From NCBI GenBank assembly GCA_965222505.1, contig OZ244956.1, forward strand, positions 1-64,000: DNA of 64,000 bases. Direction: 5' to 3'. The stretch's first letter is position 1. Each line of letters starts with the position of its first letter. Origin of the DNA: G965222505 sp965222505 (lineage in GTDB: Bacteria > Bacteroidota > Rhodothermia > Rhodothermales > DATKEJ01). The notes beneath the pieces were generated by a model that saw only the letters and a list, made by a program, of their open reading frames with translations, was not told the DNA's origin and ran no database searches. Positions 1-8,877 of this stretch are shown here, one piece after another. Made by a program: the position numbers and the translations under genes.

Positions 1-1571
1 TTCGGGAAGCCTGGTCGGGGGATCCCGGGCGAAGATTGGTCTATCGGCATGCCCAGGAATGCATCGAGCTTTTTAGATCGTACACCTATGCGCACAACTT
101 GCTCGATTTCTCGCTGGTTGTGGATGCCTTCAACCGACACCTCGTACACCATCCCACGTATTGGCGCTATTTTGTCCGGAAGTACCAGCACCTGATCTAT
201 GACAATGTAGAAGAAACCGTCCCCGTCGCACAGGACTTCATCCGTCGTTTTGTAACAGATGGTGCATCTTCCCTGATGGTCTACGATGAAGATGCCGGAT
301 ATCGTATACTGCTTGGCGTTGATGCCAAGGGGGCCTATACCCTCAAGGAGGCAACCCAACAGCAGGAAAAACTGACCGAGACCCGGCATGCTACGCCGCC
401 TATCCGGGCCCTGGCGCAACACATAGGGCACGACCTGGGCGAACGAAATGTGCCTGGGGCTTCAGTACAGGCCAGCGCAGCCATAAAAGGGCTGATTCGT
501 GCGTCGTATCGGGCAGACATGGTGCAAAATGTCGTCCGGCATATAAAAGACCTGCTGGCACAGGGGAATCAACCCCAAGACATTGTACTCGTCGCACCGT
601 ATGTCGATGGGGTGCTCCGGTTTACCCTTGGTGAATACTTAAACGCAGAAGGTATTCCCTATGCCGTGGTGCGTAGATACGAAAGTTTGCGAGAGGAACC
701 CGTCGTGCGCGTTGGGCTCACACTGCTTGCGTTAGCCCATACCGGGTGGGGGATTCAAGTCCCTGAGAATGATGTGGTTGAGTTACTCACCGGCTTGGTC
801 GAGGGCCTTGACCCGATTCGTGCCACATTGCTTGCAAGAAATCTGTTTGATCCGGTTACCCAGACCTTCCGCTCACCCGATGCCCTGACCGGTTATCAAT
901 ATGAGCGCATCGGTTTTGCAGCCGTCGAACGGTATGAGACGCTCCGGCAATGGCTTGAGACCTATCAATCAGATCCACAGGAGGAAATCGACTACACGCT
1001 CCGTCACTTTTTCAATCATGTATTGGCTGCTCCGGACTTTCCCCTGTCCGATGCCCGGCGCTACCAACAACTGATCCGTTCCATGGCGGCCTTCCGCAAG
1101 ATTGCGCCCCAGGTAGGGATCACACCATCTGATGTTGGGAAGGCTTATGTTGAGATGATCATGGATGGTGTGGTGGCTTCTCAATATACACCGGAACCGT
1201 CTTCCGTCAATGAAATCGAGGAAAACGTGGTCATGATTGCGCCCGTCCAAACGTTTCTGTTGAGTGGTCGTACGGTTCCCTATCAATTTTGGCTGGATGT
1301 CGGGGATGCGGGATGGTGGGAAACGCTGTATCAACCCCTGACGAACGCCCATGTATTGTCCCGGTCCTGGACGCGGGGAGCAGTATGGACCGATCAGGCC
1401 GATATAAAGCAACGGAGCCGGAGCCTCTACCTGCGGATACTGGGGTTGTGTTACCGTTGCTCAGAAGGGGTCTATCTGGCCCTGAGCGAAGCGCGTATTG
1501 AAAAACAAGGCGACAATCGGCTGCTTCGTGCACTGGAGCCGCTGCTGTCCGAAGCTCATTTAACCGTATAA
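1..1571 (+). CDS. degenerate UvrD/AddB-like helicase-fold protein, 5' truncated by window
   Basis: The frame is open from base 3 to the stop at 1569-1571, so the true start lies left of the window; the TTG at 36 is only an internal candidate. About 520 residues are visible. The chain looks like the second half of a superfamily 1A helicase: a 'YQHLIYDNVEETVP' stretch sits where motif II (DExxQ) should be and 'YDEDAGYRILLGVD' where motif III should be. The later 'DIVLVAPYVDGVLRFT' and 'EENVVMIAPVQTFLLSG' segments resemble motifs IV and V. The catalytic residues of these motifs are not conserved, as in the inactivated helicase domain of AddB. The adjacent genes encode an intact helicase and a Fe-S nuclease, so this is probably the structural or scanning partner of a DNA end-resection complex. 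Whether a Walker A exists upstream cannot be seen. The function is inferred from fold-level resemblance and neighbourhood. Confidence 0.6.
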   Translation, partial: REAWSGDPGRRLVYRHAQECIELFRSYTYAHNLLDFSLVVDAFNRHLVHHPTYWRYFVRKYQHLIYDNVEETVPVAQDFIRRFVTDGASSLMVYDEDAGYRILLGVDAKGAYTLKEATQQQEKLTETRHATPPIRALAQHIGHDLGERNVPGASVQASAAIKGLIRASYRADMVQNVVRHIKDLLAQGNQPQDIVLVAPYVDGVLRFTLGEYLNAEGIPYAVVRRYESLREEPVVRVGLTLLALAHTGWGIQVPENDVVELLTGLVEGLDPIRATLLARNLFDPVTQTFRSPDALTGYQYERIGFAAVERYETLRQWLETYQSDPQEEIDYTLRHFFNHVLAAPDFPLSDARRYQQLIRSMAAFRKIAPQVGITPSDVGKAYVEMIMDGVVASQYTPEPSSVNEIEENVVMIAPVQTFLLSGRTVPYQFWLDVGDAGWWETLYQPLTNAHVLSRSWTRGAVWTDQADIKQRSRSLYLRILGLCYRCSEGVYLALSEARIEKQGDNRLLRALEPLLSEAHLTV

Positions 1572-1576
1572 GTCCC

Positions 1577-3739
1577 TTGGCAGCGCTTGTTCTACGTCCA
1601 AAGCAAAAAGCTGTCCTCTCTTACAAGGGGGGCTATATGGGCATCGCAGCGGTGCCGGGGAGCGGGAAAACCACCACCCTGGCTGCGTTGGCCGTCCAAC
1701 TCATCATCAAACGGCTGAAGGCCGGGCAGCGGGTCCTGGTGGTGACGTATCAAAATTCAGGCGTGGACAATGTGCGTGCACGAATACAGGCACTCCTGGA
1801 AGCCAAGGGGCGCTTGCCGGTAGGGTATGAGGTCAGAACCCTGCACAGCCTCGCCTATTCCATCATCAAGGAAAATCCGGGCCTGGTTGGGGTCTCCTCT
1901 GATTTCGATGTGTTGGACCAGCGCACGGCGAGCAGGCTCCTCGACCGTAGTGTTCGGCTTTGGAATCAACAAAACCCGGATCGCTGGCGGCCTTCCTTGC
2001 CAGATGACCGGCCATTTTGGGTCGAGCAGTGGAACCGGGTCGCACGTCGGGTGGGGCGGCAAACCATTACGCTTGCCAAACATTACCGTCTACCCCCCGA
2101 ACGGTTATTGGAACGATTACATGACGACCCCCAATATGAACCCGGCCGGCTGCACAGCCTGGGCGCAGAGATTTATAGCCTGTACCAACAGCAAGTCCGG
2201 ACGTTAGGGGCCCTCGATTATGACGATCTGGTGCGCCGTTCCGTTGACCTGCTGGCCGAGCAACCGGCGTTGGCCGAACGCTTACGTCAACGGTGGCCGT
2301 TTGTGTTGGAAGATGAAGCCCAGGATAGCGTTCCCTTGCAGGAAGAAATGCTCACGCGTCTTACCGGAGAAGGGGGGAATTGGGTACGCGTCGGAGACCC
2401 CAATCAGGCCATCATGTCTACTTTCACGGCCTCAGATCCTGAGTTCCTGAATGCCTTTCTTGATCGGCCCGATGTGCAAGTCTTTACCCTGGATGAAGCG
2501 GGGAGGAGTAGTCCGGGTATCATAGACTTGGCCAATGCACTGGTTACCTGGATTTGTGACGCACATCCGTTGGAGGTCATTCGTAAGCACGCCTTTCGGA
2601 ACCAACACATTCAGCCCACACCGCCGGGTGATCCGCAGAAAAATCCCAGTATTGAGAAAAGCAAAATTGAGTTCAGGGGGCACGCAAGCCGATTCTTGCA
2701 ATATCAGGACGTGGTGAAAAGGGCAACCCGGTTCAGTAAAGCCTATCCTGAGATGACGCATGCAGTGCTCGTCTCGACGAATGAAATTGGGTTCGAGTTT
2801 GCCAAAGCCTTGCGGCTGGCCGGCGCCGATGTGGAGGAACGCCTGAGTGCCACCACGGGCTCTCGGCAGGTGGCCGATGCCTTGCGCGAAATCCTGCGGT
2901 TCATTGTGAACCCGATTAGCAAACAACAACTCGCCGATGTATTCAATCAGGTTTGGCATTTAGGCGTTTTAGCCTTGCAAGCAGGACGTAAAGAGGGCAT
3001 TGAGCAGCATATACGGAAATACAACACCGAAAAGATTCTGTATCCCCAGCCCAGCGCAACCATTGAAGTATCAGAAGAGGCCAAGGAAACGCTGCATGCA
3101 TTTACCCAGCTGATCAACAAGTGGATGCGTGCGGCCCAACTGCCGGTGGATCAACTGCTGCTTACGGTTGCTCATGATGTGTTTACGGACAGCCGCCTGG
3201 CAACGGCCCACCGGATTGCGATGGTCATGCGGGGATGGCAGGATGCCAATCCGCAGTGGCGGTTGCCTGATCTCGTTCGGGAATTAGATGAAGGTATCCG
3301 GAACCGCATGTTGCGCCTTGAGGATGAGGATACCGTTTTCGAACCACAACCGGGGGTTATTACGCTTACAACAATGCATCGGTCCAAGGGACTGGAATGG
3401 GATTTTGTTTTTTTGGTCGATGTAGATGCCGAGCGGTTTCACTACCACCTGGAGGAAGATTTCAAGGGGGAGTATGCGTTCCTGGGAGGAAATCCGGAAG
3501 CTGAGGTGAAGTCTGCCATTCACGCGTTGATGGGGAAGGCCAGCGGCCCTGCCAGCTTGCCTACCGAAGCCGCCCGGATCGATACCATAGGGGAAGATTG
3601 TCGCTTGTTGTATGTTGGGATTACCAGGGCCCGTCGATATCTGGCCCTGAGTTGGGGGCAAGAAGCATTGAAATATGGAAAAACCGTCCCCATACGTCCA
3701 GCCATTGCCTTTACCCAATTCGCCCACCAAATCAAATGA
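1577..3739 (+). CDS. UvrD/Rep-family ATP-dependent DNA helicase (AddA/PcrA-like motor)
   Basis: This is a 720-residue superfamily 1A helicase with all motor motifs visible. Walker A is 'AVPGSGKTT' (about residues 25-33) and motif Ia is 'VVTYQNSG' (55-62). Motif II is 'DEAQDS' (246-251), motif III 'VGDPNQAIM' (272-280) and motif IV 'AGRSSPGIIDLA'. Motif V is 'TTMHRSKGLEWDFVFL' (around 597-612) and motif VI 'LLYVGITRARR' (around 676-686). It should translocate 3'-5' on single-stranded DNA using ATP. No nuclease domain follows motif VI, unlike AddA. The start is a TTG five bases after the previous stop, and no better start is visible, so translation may be coupled to the upstream gene. The neighbours suggest it is the motor of a helicase/nuclease complex. 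The next gene follows after 152 bases that hold a palindromic repeat. Confidence 0.9.
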   Translation: MAALVLRPKQKAVLSYKGGYMGIAAVPGSGKTTTLAALAVQLIIKRLKAGQRVLVVTYQNSGVDNVRARIQALLEAKGRLPVGYEVRTLHSLAYSIIKENPGLVGVSSDFDVLDQRTASRLLDRSVRLWNQQNPDRWRPSLPDDRPFWVEQWNRVARRVGRQTITLAKHYRLPPERLLERLHDDPQYEPGRLHSLGAEIYSLYQQQVRTLGALDYDDLVRRSVDLLAEQPALAERLRQRWPFVLEDEAQDSVPLQEEMLTRLTGEGGNWVRVGDPNQAIMSTFTASDPEFLNAFLDRPDVQVFTLDEAGRSSPGIIDLANALVTWICDAHPLEVIRKHAFRNQHIQPTPPGDPQKNPSIEKSKIEFRGHASRFLQYQDVVKRATRFSKAYPEMTHAVLVSTNEIGFEFAKALRLAGADVEERLSATTGSRQVADALREILRFIVNPISKQQLADVFNQVWHLGVLALQAGRKEGIEQHIRKYNTEKILYPQPSATIEVSEEAKETLHAFTQLINKWMRAAQLPVDQLLLTVAHDVFTDSRLATAHRIAMVMRGWQDANPQWRLPDLVRELDEGIRNRMLRLEDEDTVFEPQPGVITLTTMHRSKGLEWDFVFLVDVDAERFHYHLEEDFKGEYAFLGGNPEAEVKSAIHALMGKASGPASLPTEAARIDTIGEDCRLLYVGITRARRYLALSWGQEALKYGKTVPIRPAIAFTQFAHQIK

Positions 3740-3747
3740 GGAATCAT

Positions 3748-3811
3748 GTTAGGCCGTTTTGGCCCATTCGACATGGTCGTATTGCACAAGATCAACGACA
3801 AGCGGTGTAAC
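3748..3811 (+). repeat. 64-bp palindromic interspersed element, copy 1
   Basis: This 64-bp stretch matches 14100-14163 at 56 of 64 positions by my hand alignment. It lies between the helicase gene and the nuclease gene. The ends are inverted (left GTTAGGCCG, right CGGTGTAAC; perfect in the other copy as GTTACGCCG/CGGCGTAAC). An inner imperfect stem around CATTCGAC/GTCG is also visible. The ATCA following the right end is shared with the other copies. The element ends about 80 bases upstream of the start of the downstream gene. It encodes nothing convincing and could be a REP/MITE-like element or a structured RNA in the transcript. Confidence 0.8.
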
Positions 3812-3891
3812 ATCAAATGAGAAAGATAATCGCCTTATCTTTGGCGCAGTGCCGTATCGTTTCACGCATGGACCTGTATTGATCGTTTGCT

Positions 3892-4725
3892 ATGAAGCCC
3901 TTTCCACTCAGTCAAACCGCCCTGGTTCATCATGCGGCCTGCGAAAGACGGTTCTGGCTTCGGTATGGGGAACGGTTGCATTGGCCGGCCCCGGTTGACG
4001 AACGCACACGGGCACAGGAGAAAGCCCTGACACGCGGCGCATACTTTCACAGCCTGGTTGACCAATCCGCAAAAGGCATGCCGGTTTCGGATCGGGTCGA
4101 ACACTTGCAAGATCCTGTTTTGAAACGCTGGTGGCATAATTTTGAAAACCATCCCGTGGATGCTCTCTCCGAGGGGACCTTGTTTACAGAACTAACCCTG
4201 GTTACCCGATTGGAAGGCTTTCCTTTGGTTGCCCAGATGGACCGGTTGCTGGTCAGCGAAAAGGGCGAAGCCGTGATTTTGGACTGGAAAACGGGCCATC
4301 GCCTACCCCAGCCAGAAATACTCAACACCCACTGGCAAACCACATTGTATCGGTATGTGTTGGCAGAGGCCTATGGGACACTCCCATTCAATTGGGAAAC
4401 CCCCCTTACCCCTGAGAAGATCTCAATGGTATACTGGTTTGCAGAATATCCGTTGGCTTCGGTTTATATTTCATATACCACTGCAGCCCATAGGGATACA
4501 GAAAGTCACCTCCGTTCTTTGGTTCGGTCCCTGAAGGAGAGAAACACGCGCATAGCCTTCCCCAAAACGGATGTCCAGAACACATGCTCACGTTGCGTTT
4601 ACCAAACGTTTTGTGGCCGGCGGGCGGCAGGCAGATCAGAAGAAGACCTCGATGTCTGGGATGAATCCCTCTGGTTGAATCCCGAAGACGTTCTCAATGC
4701 CGATAACGACTTAACCCTACGCTAG
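3892..4725 (+). CDS. PD-(D/E)XK nuclease with 4Fe-4S cluster (Cas4/AddB C-terminal-like)
   Basis: This 277-residue protein belongs to the PDDEXK_1 (RecB/AddB/Cas4) nuclease family. The catalytic set is visible: His53 in 'AYFHSL', Asp117 in 'QMDRLL', Asp131 and Lys133 in 'ILDWKTG', then Gln149/Tyr153 in 'WQTTLYRY'. Four cysteines fit a Fe-S clasp: Cys17 near the N-terminus and Cys232, Cys235 and Cys241 ('CSRCVYQTFC'). The C-x2-C-x5-C spacing is the same as the C-terminal trio of AddB. It should cut single- or double-stranded DNA ends with a divalent metal. As a stand-alone polypeptide next to a helicase and a helicase-like partner, it probably supplies the nuclease activity that is fused in AddB. 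The ATG at 3892 is the only reasonable start. The stop is followed six bases later by the RecJ start, suggesting co-expression. Confidence 0.87.
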   Translation: MKPFPLSQTALVHHAACERRFWLRYGERLHWPAPVDERTRAQEKALTRGAYFHSLVDQSAKGMPVSDRVEHLQDPVLKRWWHNFENHPVDALSEGTLFTELTLVTRLEGFPLVAQMDRLLVSEKGEAVILDWKTGHRLPQPEILNTHWQTTLYRYVLAEAYGTLPFNWETPLTPEKISMVYWFAEYPLASVYISYTTAAHRDTESHLRSLVRSLKERNTRIAFPKTDVQNTCSRCVYQTFCGRRAAGRSEEDLDVWDESLWLNPEDVLNADNDLTLR

Positions 4726-4731
4726 AGGTTC

Positions 4732-7041
4732 ATGACCGTTGCTGTCCATCCCGAATGGGTTGTAAAAGAAATGGATGACCTTCGCATCCAGGGGCTCCAG
4801 GCTCCTGAGGTGGTCCACCAGATGTTGCTTCGTCGAGGCATTACGGATCTGGCAGAAGCAGAAGCCTTTCTTGATCCTCAAAAATATACGCTGTCTTCTA
4901 CCGAGGATTGGCCGGATATACACCATGCATTGACGCTGGCCAAAGAAGCCATTTCATCCAGAACCATCATTTGTGTCTGGGGTGATTTTGATGTTGATGG
5001 TCAAACCGCTACGGCGCTGTTGGTGCGTGGTCTGCGCAACCTGGGGGCATCCGTCATCTACTATATCCCTGACCGTATCGAGGAAGGACACGGACTGAAT
5101 ACCACGGGGCTATCACTTGTTAGGGGCCGAAAGGCAGGGTTGCTGATTACTTGTGATTGTGGGACTTCAGACGATGCAGAGATCCAGTTCGCTCAAGCGC
5201 TGGGGATGAAGGTGATTGTGACGGACCATCATACGCCTCCCGAAGTATTGCCGCCTGCGGAAGCCATACTCAATCCACACCGCCTCCCGGAAACACATCC
5301 CGGTCGGCCTTTGTGCGGAGTTGGTGTGGCATACATCTTGATCAAGGCGCTGTACGATACGCTGGGCAGGCCCATGCCACGGTCATTTCTAGCGTGGGTC
5401 GCGCTGGGTACCATTGCCGATGTGGCCCAACTTACGGGAGACAATCGTTACCTCGTCCAATGTGGATTGGCCGCACTGATTCGGCAGCCCTCGGTACATA
5501 TCCGGGCATTGATGCAAACTGCCGGGGAAGTCTTTCCTGAGGTGCTGGATGCCCGCCTGGTCGGGTTTATCCTGGCGCCCCGGCTCAACGCCGTTGGACG
5601 GTTGGCCCATGCCCGCCAAGCCGTGGAATTTCTTCTTGCCGACCATCCGAATGAGGCCATCCAGGCGGCTGAACGCTTCGAATTGCTAAACGACCAGCGA
5701 AAACAGCAAAGTGCTGCCGTAGAAATGGAGGTTAAGGTGCGGGTTCATCAAAATCCTGCACTTCAAAATGCTTCTGCATTGGTATTGGCCGATCCCGGGT
5801 GGCACCCCGGTATTATCGGACCCGTAGCCGGACGATTAGCTGAGCAGTATCAAAAACCGGCGGCCTTGGTTGTGGTTGGTCAGGAGGGCATCGGGCGTGC
5901 CTCTGCCCGTTCTGTGGCAGGTGTAGATCTTTTTGAGGCCCTGAAAAAGCATCAAGTCTCCTTGTTGCAGGTGGGGGGGCACGCGATGGCTGCGGGATTC
6001 ACCATCGAAATGGAAAATCTGCCTGCGTTTACCAGGGCTTTTCAGGCTACCATCCGGAAGATGAGGGGTACAGATCCCATCCCGCCCAAACGCTTGTTGG
6101 AAGCCTACGTGGATCTGGGCGAGCTTACGGAAGATTGGGTACGGTCCGTATTCCAGTTGGGTCCATTTGGCGCGGGGCACCCGGTCCCTGTTTGGGGCCT
6201 CCAAAACGTTCAATTGGTCAATGTGACCGGACTTGGAGCCAGGCAGACCCATAGTAAATTACGTGTCACGAATGGACAAGGTGAACATCGACCGGCCATA
6301 TGGTGGAGGAAGCCACCCCATGAAGTTCCCAAAGGGCGTGTGGATGTTGCATTTACCATAGAATTAGACACCTATCTGGGAAAAGGAACACCACGGCTGT
6401 TGATTGAAGCGGTACGGCCAGCAGAATCGGATCACAACAAGGATCAAGAGGAGAAAACGAACGTGTTCGCCCTTCAGGATGCCCGAAATGAAACGAATCG
6501 TCGGGCAAAGCTGGCCGAATGGAAGCAGGCCAACCCTGGCGTGCAGGTTTGGGGGGAAGGGCAAGCCAACGATCTGCCGCCTGGGAGCCGTACCCGTACC
6601 GAGTTGAAAAGGGGAGACTGTCTTGTGATCTGGTCAACCCCACCAGGGCCGAAAACTTTGCGCGAGGTGCTCAATCGGGTTCAACCCCAATCGCTCTTTC
6701 TGCTTACAGTGAATGAACGGATCTCCTATGGTTCTCCTGTGAAAACCCTTTTGAAAGGTCTGTTAAAGTACATCAAATCCAATCCGGAAAACAGGGCTTT
6801 CGCGCTGGAAGCGCCTGCAGCCCATCTGGGCCATCGATCCGAAACCATACAGCTTGCCCTAGACCAGTTACAAGCCATGGGCATGCTACGCTACGCATGC
6901 GTAGGGGCGCAGGTTCATGTGTACCCTGGAGAGGAACACATGAACCATAAACAGTCGCCTGAACTCAAACGGATGCTGGACGAGACGGCGGCCTATCGCC
7001 GTTATTTCAATCGTGTAGAACCCCGGCAATTGGTCAGGTAA
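4732..7041 (+). CDS. recJ: single-stranded-DNA-specific exonuclease RecJ, long form with C-terminal winged-helix region
   Basis: RecJ degrades single-stranded DNA 5'-3' in recombination and repair. The DHH phosphoesterase motifs are intact: 'GDFDVDGQTA' (about 84-93), 'TCDCGTSD', 'VTDHHTPPE' with DHH at 165-167, and 'GTIADVAQL'. The DHHA1 motif is 'GGHAMAAGF' (about 414-422) and an OB-fold segment contains 'FGAGHPVPVW'. At 769 residues it is about 190 longer than E. coli RecJ. The extra C-terminal part (roughly from 555) ends in a winged-helix-like segment ('HRSETIQLALDQLQAMGML') of the kind seen in long Firmicutes/Deinococcus RecJ. It is the last gene of a tight cluster with a helicase and Fe-S nuclease, so it may act after strand separation by the helicase. 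It may also be an extra copy beside a housekeeping RecJ elsewhere; the window cannot tell. Confidence 0.92.
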   Translation: MTVAVHPEWVVKEMDDLRIQGLQAPEVVHQMLLRRGITDLAEAEAFLDPQKYTLSSTEDWPDIHHALTLAKEAISSRTIICVWGDFDVDGQTATALLVRGLRNLGASVIYYIPDRIEEGHGLNTTGLSLVRGRKAGLLITCDCGTSDDAEIQFAQALGMKVIVTDHHTPPEVLPPAEAILNPHRLPETHPGRPLCGVGVAYILIKALYDTLGRPMPRSFLAWVALGTIADVAQLTGDNRYLVQCGLAALIRQPSVHIRALMQTAGEVFPEVLDARLVGFILAPRLNAVGRLAHARQAVEFLLADHPNEAIQAAERFELLNDQRKQQSAAVEMEVKVRVHQNPALQNASALVLADPGWHPGIIGPVAGRLAEQYQKPAALVVVGQEGIGRASARSVAGVDLFEALKKHQVSLLQVGGHAMAAGFTIEMENLPAFTRAFQATIRKMRGTDPIPPKRLLEAYVDLGELTEDWVRSVFQLGPFGAGHPVPVWGLQNVQLVNVTGLGARQTHSKLRVTNGQGEHRPAIWWRKPPHEVPKGRVDVAFTIELDTYLGKGTPRLLIEAVRPAESDHNKDQEEKTNVFALQDARNETNRRAKLAEWKQANPGVQVWGEGQANDLPPGSRTRTELKRGDCLVIWSTPPGPKTLREVLNRVQPQSLFLLTVNERISYGSPVKTLLKGLLKYIKSNPENRAFALEAPAAHLGHRSETIQLALDQLQAMGMLRYACVGAQVHVYPGEEHMNHKQSPELKRMLDETAAYRRYFNRVEPRQLVR

Positions 7042-7048
7042 CCCGCCC

Positions 7049-8767
7049 TTATTGCAAACGCATGACTTTCTGGCTTGCCGAAAACGTTGCACCAACGAGT
7101 CGTACCAGGTACATCCCATTGGGAATTAGATGTCCATCCAGGGAAATACGCTGGGTCTTTCCGGCCTGGGGATACCCATCATAGAGGACGCGTTGTTCGC
7201 GGCCAAGGGCATCGTACAAAATGACCTTCACCGGTTCACGATTTTCGAGGGTAAAGCGAATGGTGGCTTGATCCGAGAACGGATTCGGGTAGATGGGTTC
7301 CAGCAAGAATGCACCGGGCAGATCAATCCGACGCTCAATGACCGGCGAATACTCGAACGCGCCATCAAAATCGACCTGCTTCAGCCGAAACCGATGAATG
7401 CCGGGGCTCACCAAACCTGGCGTATAGGAATAGACTTTCGTGTCCTGGGTCGTACCGGACCCTTCAACAAAGGCGATGGTGCGGAAGGGGTCTTCGTTCC
7501 AACTGTGCTGGACTTCAAAGCCGGCATTGTTGTCTTCACTCAGCGTCGACCACTGGAGTTGTACCTGGAAGCCTTCGTTTTCAATGGAGAATGAGGCCAA
7601 TTCTACAGGCAGGATGGTATCGAAAGCATAGTCTTCAACTTCCCCATCATCAGCGGGGCCAGTTGGGGAAAGACCCCCTGCCGAACTGATCCTGAACCGG
7701 GCATACATGGTGGCCGGCAGGGTTTCAGGGATGGCATGGTTAAAGCAAACAGGGGTCGTAACGCCAGCCGAAAGGGTTGTGTTGGGCGATGCTGAGATGC
7801 GTTCTGTTGGGTCATCAAACTGACCATTGCCGTTAAAATCGAACCAGGCATTCAACAGTCCTCCCGTACTTGAAACCACATTAACACATGAGTTGGTCGA
7901 TCCTGAGGCAAACGTAAAGTCCGCCACGCCGTCTTCATCATCGCCAAAGGGGCCGAAGTCTTCATCGTCACCGAGGCCGGATGTGCCGGGCTGGCCGTCG
8001 GTATCCCCATCTGCGATGCTACCCAGGATCGGGGCACCCGGAAGCAAGATGTGCTGCGGACCGTTGGTACTCCGCAAGGTACTGTATTGCGGGGAATCCG
8101 GGCCATTATCAGGCGCATCTCCATAATCGACACCCAGGATCAGGACCGGATGATCTTCCACTTCACCATCAGGGGCGTCGCCCGCTACGGAAAGCGAGCC
8201 CGAAATGCTTAATCTGCTCCGGGAATAATTGGGGCCTGGGACGGCATTACACGGTACGTCAAATTGATGGGTCGTCCATCCAGGGGTGAGGGGGACGGAA
8301 GCGATGCCAATGGGATCTGGGTCCAGGTCGGTAATGCGTTCGATGGCAACATCGTAGACGCCATTCCCATTAAAGTCAATCCAGGTATCGACAAAGGCAA
8401 ATTCGGCGCCCGCAGTATTGGTCAGGAAGTACCGGATGGAGGCTGTGGTACAGGGTACCAGTCCGGACGAAGGGAGTACCACGCCGTCTTCGTCATCGAG
8501 GTTATTCAGGTCATCGCCAGAAGCATCGGCTGAAGGTGTGCCATCTGCTTCAACGTCTACGGATGTGCCCAGCATGAATCCGGGAAGGACAATGTGCCGG
8601 GAGCCGTTTTCGATGTTTCGGGTACCGAAAGAAGAGGGCAGATCGCCATAGTCTCTGGTTTGCGCGTTGACCTGAATACTGAAGACGAAAAGAAGTGCGG
8701 GCAGGAGGAGTACAGGGCGCTTGTGAAAGATTCCTGTACGGCAAAAGAAAAGGACAAAGGGGTCCAT
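7049..8767 (-). CDS. secreted GEVEDY-domain protein with T9SS sorting domain (paralogue 1)
   Basis: This 572-residue protein has a hydrophobic signal segment ending near 'FSIQVNAQ'. Two GEVEDY modules follow (each beginning 'DYGDLP' or 'DYGDAP', running through 'DFNGNGVYD'/'DFNGNGQFD' and ending 'DGEVED'). They are rich in Asp and probably bind calcium. Next comes an FnIII-like stretch ('LPVELASF', 'TLSEDNNAGFEV', 'FRLKQVDFDG'). It ends with a T9SS type A sorting domain containing 'YPNPFSDQ' and a terminal 'SASQKVMRLQ'. The expected fate is export by Sec, then type IX secretion to the surface or medium. No enzymatic domain is seen. It is the last of three minus-strand paralogues and its stop lies 8 bases from the recJ stop on the other strand. 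The exact role is unknown. Confidence 0.85.
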   Translation of the reverse strand: MDPFVLFFCRTGIFHKRPVLLLPALLFVFSIQVNAQTRDYGDLPSSFGTRNIENGSRHIVLPGFMLGTSVDVEADGTPSADASGDDLNNLDDEDGVVLPSSGLVPCTTASIRYFLTNTAGAEFAFVDTWIDFNGNGVYDVAIERITDLDPDPIGIASVPLTPGWTTHQFDVPCNAVPGPNYSRSRLSISGSLSVAGDAPDGEVEDHPVLILGVDYGDAPDNGPDSPQYSTLRSTNGPQHILLPGAPILGSIADGDTDGQPGTSGLGDDEDFGPFGDDEDGVADFTFASGSTNSCVNVVSSTGGLLNAWFDFNGNGQFDDPTERISASPNTTLSAGVTTPVCFNHAIPETLPATMYARFRISSAGGLSPTGPADDGEVEDYAFDTILPVELASFSIENEGFQVQLQWSTLSEDNNAGFEVQHSWNEDPFRTIAFVEGSGTTQDTKVYSYTPGLVSPGIHRFRLKQVDFDGAFEYSPVIERRIDLPGAFLLEPIYPNPFSDQATIRFTLENREPVKVILYDALGREQRVLYDGYPQAGKTQRISLDGHLIPNGMYLVRLVGATFSASQKVMRLQ

Positions 8768-8845
8768 ATGATTTTATAGCGATTTAGAGGCACGGTGGAA
8801 AGAATAGATCTTCGCCCCTATCTCGTTACAACATGGACAGCCTGC

Positions 8846-8875
8846 AAAAAAGCGCGTGCCGGAATGGCTTTTCGC
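8846..8875 (-). terminator. probable Rho-independent terminator of the second GEVEDY gene
   Basis: On the minus strand, just after the stop of the 8878-10554 gene, the order is GCG, AAAA, GCC, a five-base loop, GGC, A, CGC and then six T residues. The stem is short and interrupted, so this is a moderate call. Confidence 0.4.
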
Positions 8876-8877
8876 TG

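Noticed and set aside
969..1412. Minus-strand ORF opposite the first gene (147 residues)
   Set aside because: Composition is not protein-like, it lies wholly opposite a gene with clear helicase-like character, and it has no recognisable motif.
3748..3811. Idea that the 64-bp element is an integron attC site
   Set aside because: The ends are GTTAC/GTAAC inverted arms rather than the RYYYAAC...GTTRRRY pattern, and no integrase is present.
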